From the NCBI RefSeq assembly GCF_958298935.1, contig NC_084921.1:43867001-43931000 (forward strand): 64,000 bases of DNA, in the 5' to 3' direction. Shown in pieces: positions 60,301-64,000 of the stretch. A model generated the notes under the pieces. The model did not search any database and was not told the origin of the DNA. It saw only the letters and a program-made list of their open reading frames with translations. Numbering within the stretch: position 1 is the first letter of the stretch; each line of letters begins with the position of its first letter. A program made the translations under genes and the position numbers. The DNA is from Phragmites australis (lineage: Eukaryota; Streptophyta; Magnoliopsida; Poales; Poaceae).

Positions 60301-63300
60301 GTCTCGTCTTTTCTATCCTTGAACCTCTCCTTCCACTTCTTCAGATTCCTTGGTCGAGTAACTATCTTTTCTCACTTTTCCTACTGTACCTATCACTGTT
60401 TTAATCTCTTCCTCGGGCACTGTTGGCGCATTCTCCTATTGTGCCTTCTTCGGTACCTTTCACGCCTTTGCCCTCCACCTCACATGCTTTTTCTTTTGGT
60501 CTTGTTGAACCTTTTCCTTTCCACTACACTTGTCGTTTGTGTGCTGCCTCCTATTCTGTTGTGCCGCTTTCTGATGAGCTTTTGGTGATTATGTTCCTCC
60601 TTTTCTCTCCTCGTTATTCTCTTCGTGATCGCCATTCGATTCAGGCTCCTGGTTGCTTTGGCTTTGCTAGTGTTGTTCCTGCAGAGCCGTCTTCTTATCG
60701 TGATGCTGTTGTTCAATAGGAATGACAGCATATGATGGCGGAGGAGGTTGCTGCTCTTGAGCACGCCGTTATGTGGGATCTTGTTCCTCTTCCTACACAT
60801 GTTTGTCCTATCACGTGCAAGTGGGTTTATAAGGTTAAGACTCGCTCTGATGGTTCTCTTGAGCACTACAAGGCTCATCTTGTTGCCCATGGTTTCCAAT
60901 AGGAGTATGGTCGTGACTATGATGAGACTTTTGCTCTGGGTCCACATGACCACAGTGCGTACTCTTCTTGCTGTTGCATCTGTGCGTTGCTGGTCTATCT
61001 CCCAGTTTGATGTCAAGAATGCATTTCTTAATGGTGAGTTGCGTAAGAGGTCTACATGCACTCACCGCTAGGGTATTCTGTTCCTAAGGGTATGGTTTGC
61101 GCGTTTTTCTGTCATCATTGTTGGTTTTTTTTGCTAGTGCTCATTATCTTTCACTCTTTGTACACACTTCCTCTCGTTGTCGGACTCTTCTTCTCTTATT
61201 TGTTGATGACATGATCATTACAAGAGATGATTCTAAGTATATTGCATTTGTGAAGGCTCGTCTCAATGAGCAGTTTCTTATATCTGATCTTGATCCTCTT
61301 CGCTACTTTCTTGGCATTGAGATTTCTCCTATTTTTTTTTGGCTTCTTTCTATCCCAAGGGAAGTATATTCATGATCTTCTTCATTGTTCTTCTCTCACT
61401 GATGAGCACACTATTGAGACTCCCATGGAGCTTAACCTTCAGCTTCGGTTAACTGATGGTGAGCCTCTTGCTAATCCTACTCGTTACTGTCATCTAGTTG
61501 GGAGTCTTGTTTACCTTTGTGTCACTTGTCCTGACATTTCTCATACAGTGCACATCCTCAGTCAATTCGTTTCTGCTCACACTCAACTCCACTATAGTCA
61601 TCTTCTGCGTGTTTTGCGCTATCTTCGTGGGACTATCTCTCGTAGTCTTTTTTTTCCTCGCTCCAGCTCTTTACAGCTTAATGCTTATTCTTGTTTTGGT
61701 TCGAACTGTGAATATTTACTTAGACTAATTTTCTACTGCTCCACTGCTTTTGCTGCAGCAAAAAATTAACAAGTTCCTTGCATACAAAAGGGCTGGAAAG
61801 AGCTTTAACGCTGAAGTGCGCAACAGAAAGGACTACAAAAATCCTGATTTTTTGCAGCATGCTGTGCGGTACCAAGAAATCGATCAGATAGGGACCCACT
61901 TCAGTAAAGACGTTTTTGATCCTTTTGGGTATGACAAAAGTGACTACTATGATGAGATAGGTATGTATATTTGTCCAATATACTATCATCTTGGGCTGTA
62001 TCTTGCTGTTTGATAAACAATATAGCATTAGAATATAGCTTCCTTTTCGAGCTCAATATGAACAGTTGGTGCTTTCGGAGCTTTCTAATGCTAAAATCAA
62101 ATAATTAAAGATTGCATTGTTCAAGCCACCTGGTATGTGCTTTCGGAGAAGCCTGTGAACTGGCCCCAAGGGTGCATGTGTGCTTTAACGCACATCTGAT
62201 CCTGTACAGCTCTGAAGTTTACCTCAAACTTTGTATAGAATGCATTACAAGAGCTCGACTAGCTATATTCGGATCTGTATATATAACAACAAATTGGATG
62301 GAAGGGCAGAATATGGAATGATCTGGTGCGTGGTTGGCTTTATATTGAGATGAGAATATTTGATGTAATAAGTTATAAAAGAATTATTTACTTTTGAAAC
62401 AAACACAATTATTTTATTTATTGATTATGTGCTTGTGCAGTCGCCAATATTTGTTATTCAAAATCAATGCAGCGGTTGCTCGAACATTCAGTTCTGTTTG
62501 CTTTTGTCATACATAAGGGTATTCCAATCGTGATCTTGTTTGTACCACATATTTACATGCAGAAGCTGATATGAAGCGTGAACTCGAGAGGAAGGAACAG
62601 GAGAAGAAAAAAAGTCCAAAAGTTGAATTTATTGCTGGAGGTGTACAACCTCCAATTAGTGCATCAATACCGAAGATTCCAGGTATAGTGAATATGTTGC
62701 AGTTGCATGTTCTGTTTGGCAAATTAATATCACATTTTTATTTTTAATATTTTGGCGCTCGTTATACACTCGACAGCTTTAGCTGGTGTGACTACACTCC
62801 CGGTACCTGCGGAAGGTGTACAAAAAGAAACTAGGCCAAACAAGAAGTCAAAATGGGATAAGGTTTTTAATCGACCAGTCAAGACATTATTTTTTTTCCA
62901 GATCTTCAGGGCTGACGTCTGTTTTGCTATTATTGGCTAGGTTGATGGAGATATTAAGAACCCTACAGTATGTAGTGGACACGACAATTTATCAACTGTT
63001 TCTGCGGCACTTTTGGCTTCTGCTAATGTTGGTGCTGGATTTGCTGCTTTTGCGTAAGTTGTGTTATTCAGCACAATTGTCTTCAATGTGTTCAAATTAT
63101 CAATTAGCACAATGTTGTTTCTTGTTGTAGCAATCTTCTATCTTCTAGGTGTTTTCCTCCTTGCCGTTAGTCCTTGATATACCTTAATCGGATCAACCAA
63201 TGCAGACATTCATATCTTTGGTCTCCTGCTTTGTTTATTTTTTCTTCTGTGAAGACAACTGCTTACATCGTGTTGTTTCAAACGTATGATAAAACTGTTC

Positions 63301-63591
63301 TTCCTTCAAATCATGTAATTTTGAACATCTCGTAGTAGTGCTATTATGGCTGAAATTATGTAGTGATTGTTTATTATGTAATGATGAGAAAGAGTCAGAG
63401 CTGATAAAGTAACCATGTGAATTGACAGGATGACAATATGAAATATTTATTTCCACGAACTGTGTATTTTAGTACCTCACCCCCTATTATTCTTTCCATT
63501 ATACCTTTCTATTTTATTTTCCAGGCAACAAAAGCGAAAAGAGGCTGAAGAGAAGAGGGCAAGCGATTATAAGCCAGACAGAAGATCTTAG
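54356..63591 (+). CDS. SAP30-binding protein / HCNGP-family transcriptional regulator, 8 exons
   Basis: Exons 54356-54793, 54882-54939, 56272-56528, 61759-61960, 62563-62682, 62777-62862, 62941-63053 and 63525-63591 join with continuous phase and GT-AG borders, giving 446 residues. The N-terminus is [20 protein letters not shown], acidic and then proline/serine-rich. [15 protein letters not shown] is the conserved 'IVDY.HDE..MSPE' motif. Exon 3 ends with [12 protein letters not shown]. Exons 4-5 hold the HCNGP core: [52 protein letters not shown], then a Lys/Glu helix and [12 protein letters not shown]. The last exon encodes [19 protein letters not shown]. Animal SAP30BP links SAP30/HDAC repression and splicing; the plant role is inferred as nuclear. 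Intron 3 is 5,230 bp and contains a copia element. The donor GTAGAG after exon 1 is chosen because the nearby stronger GTATGT would break the frame. Confidence 0.92.
56924..57051 (+). mobile_element. 128-bp 5' LTR of the intronic copia element
   Basis: The repeat opens TGTTAGATATATATATTGC and closes TGCTATTACTAACA, so its ends form the inverted pair TGTTAG/CTAACA. It is followed directly by TGTTATATATAGCC, a plausibly decayed form of the tRNA-Met primer-binding site TGGTATCAGAGCC. No second LTR copy exists at the 3' end. Confidence 0.7.
57052..61700 (+). pseudogene. Decayed Ty1/copia gag-pol within intron 3 of the HCNGP-family gene
   Basis: In order on the + strand are several remnants. Gag (about 57840-58500) has [18 protein letters not shown]. 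The zinc knuckle [14 protein letters not shown] is at about 58690. The protease/pre-integrase region lies at 59040-59530. The integrase core lies at about 59630-59800 ([24 protein letters not shown]). Reverse transcriptase (60830-61330) has [37 protein letters not shown] and RYFLGIEI. It continues to [16 protein letters not shown] and [17 protein letters not shown]. The order gag-PR-INT-RT defines copia. Frames are broken repeatedly and stops are frequent. The element stops near 61690 before RNase H and has no 3' LTR. The GC-rich leader 57090-57640 gives meaningless frames. Confidence 0.9.
58687..58892 (+). repeat. 103-bp tandem duplication of the copia gag zinc-knuckle segment
   Basis: The segment encoding [20 protein letters not shown] starts at 58687 and is repeated from 58790. 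There it reads [20 protein letters not shown], with the second zinc-binding Cys replaced by Phe. Each copy ends in a stop. The duplication happened after or during decay of the element. Confidence 0.85.
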
Positions 63592-64000
63592 AGCTGCATC
63601 TTTTGTTTTTTCTTTTTGATCAATGAATGTACTAGGAACTGAGCATTTTATGCCAAGAAGAAGAAAAAGAACTGGGGGCATTCTGCCCCCCCCCCCCCCT
63701 ACTATTGTATAGCCAAGAACTGTGTGTGTTGTCTTCAGTGTTCATTTGTCTGTGCTGCTAAAATGTTGGAATTTGTCAAGTGTTAACTAGCATCTCTAAG
63801 CCAAACAGTTCACTCTTAACAAAACTGATAATCACATTGCTCGTTGGCTCGTACGAATCCAACTTCGTCGGTTGGACTCCGCTCATGGTCTCCATGTCAT
63901 GTTTCGGGGATGAAGTAACGCAGCCTGCAATTCGGCTGATGGCGAACACGCAGTGTAACAGTGCGGTGGAGGTACGAAATGCGTATAGCGTAGAGTGTGC
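63592..64000. other. 3' UTR of the HCNGP-family gene and downstream DNA
   Basis: The sequence after the TAG at 63589-63591 contains a C-run of about 14 bases near 63690 and no further frame. No canonical AATAAA is evident; GATCAATGAATG at about 63618 may serve as a loose signal. Confidence 0.4.

Noticed and set aside
1..64000. tRNA, rRNA, snoRNA or microRNA genes
   Set aside because: Scanning by eye for tRNA B-box-like GGTTCGAATCC and other hallmarks found none convincing. A covariance-model search would be decisive.

Overview
The window is nuclear DNA from a flowering plant, almost certainly a grass. Genes with plant-type GT-AG introns are scattered among decayed LTR retrotransposons, solo LTRs and MITEs. 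First exons are very GC-rich and fall off towards the 3' end (DUF688 gene, tubby-like gene, CIPK), which is a Poaceae signature. The species cannot be named from the sequence alone. There are no operons, CRISPR arrays or bacterial features.

Six protein-coding genes can be rebuilt exon by exon: (1) a DUF688-family protein, + strand, 11001-13231, 3 exons; (2) a plant cysteine oxidase (thiol dioxygenase, oxygen sensor of the N-degron pathway), - strand, 15394-18033, 5 exons; (3) a small plant protein with a CxxC...H...H motif, + strand, 25323-26189, 2 exons; (4) a tubby-like F-box protein, - strand, 26992-30147, 4 exons; (5) a single-exon CBL-interacting protein kinase, - strand, 41614-43152; (6) a SAP30-binding protein/HCNGP-family regulator, + strand, 54356-63591, 8 exons. 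Gene 6 carries a 5.2 kb intron filled by a decayed Ty1/copia element in sense orientation. Every exon junction was checked for GT-AG and reading-phase continuity.

Layout: 0-3.8 kb is repeat-derived, with a 75-bp minisatellite and a minus-strand plant-mobile-domain pseudogene. 3.8-7.8 kb is a solo LTR with a second solo LTR nested inside, both with perfect 5-bp target duplications. 7.8-10.9 kb has no recognised gene. 11-18 kb holds the tail-to-tail DUF688/cysteine-oxidase pair. 18.8-20.0 kb is a Mutator-like element just upstream of the oxidase. 20-25 kb looks LTR-derived. 25.3-30.1 kb holds a second tail-to-tail pair. 30.3-39 kb is a field of MITEs, copia fragments and a small non-autonomous LTR element. 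41.6-43.2 kb is the kinase. 44-49 kb is low-copy or simple repeat. 49.7-53.2 kb is a collapsed Ty3/gypsy element. 54.4-63.6 kb is the HCNGP gene.

The genes are functionally unrelated neighbours (oxygen sensing, calcium signalling, ubiquitin/phosphoinositide, transcription/splicing), as is normal for plants. I found no convincing new biological system. The most instructive points are the nested solo LTRs, the retroelement-swollen intron with CAG-to-TAG decay, and the Mutator-like element beside the oxygen-sensor gene.
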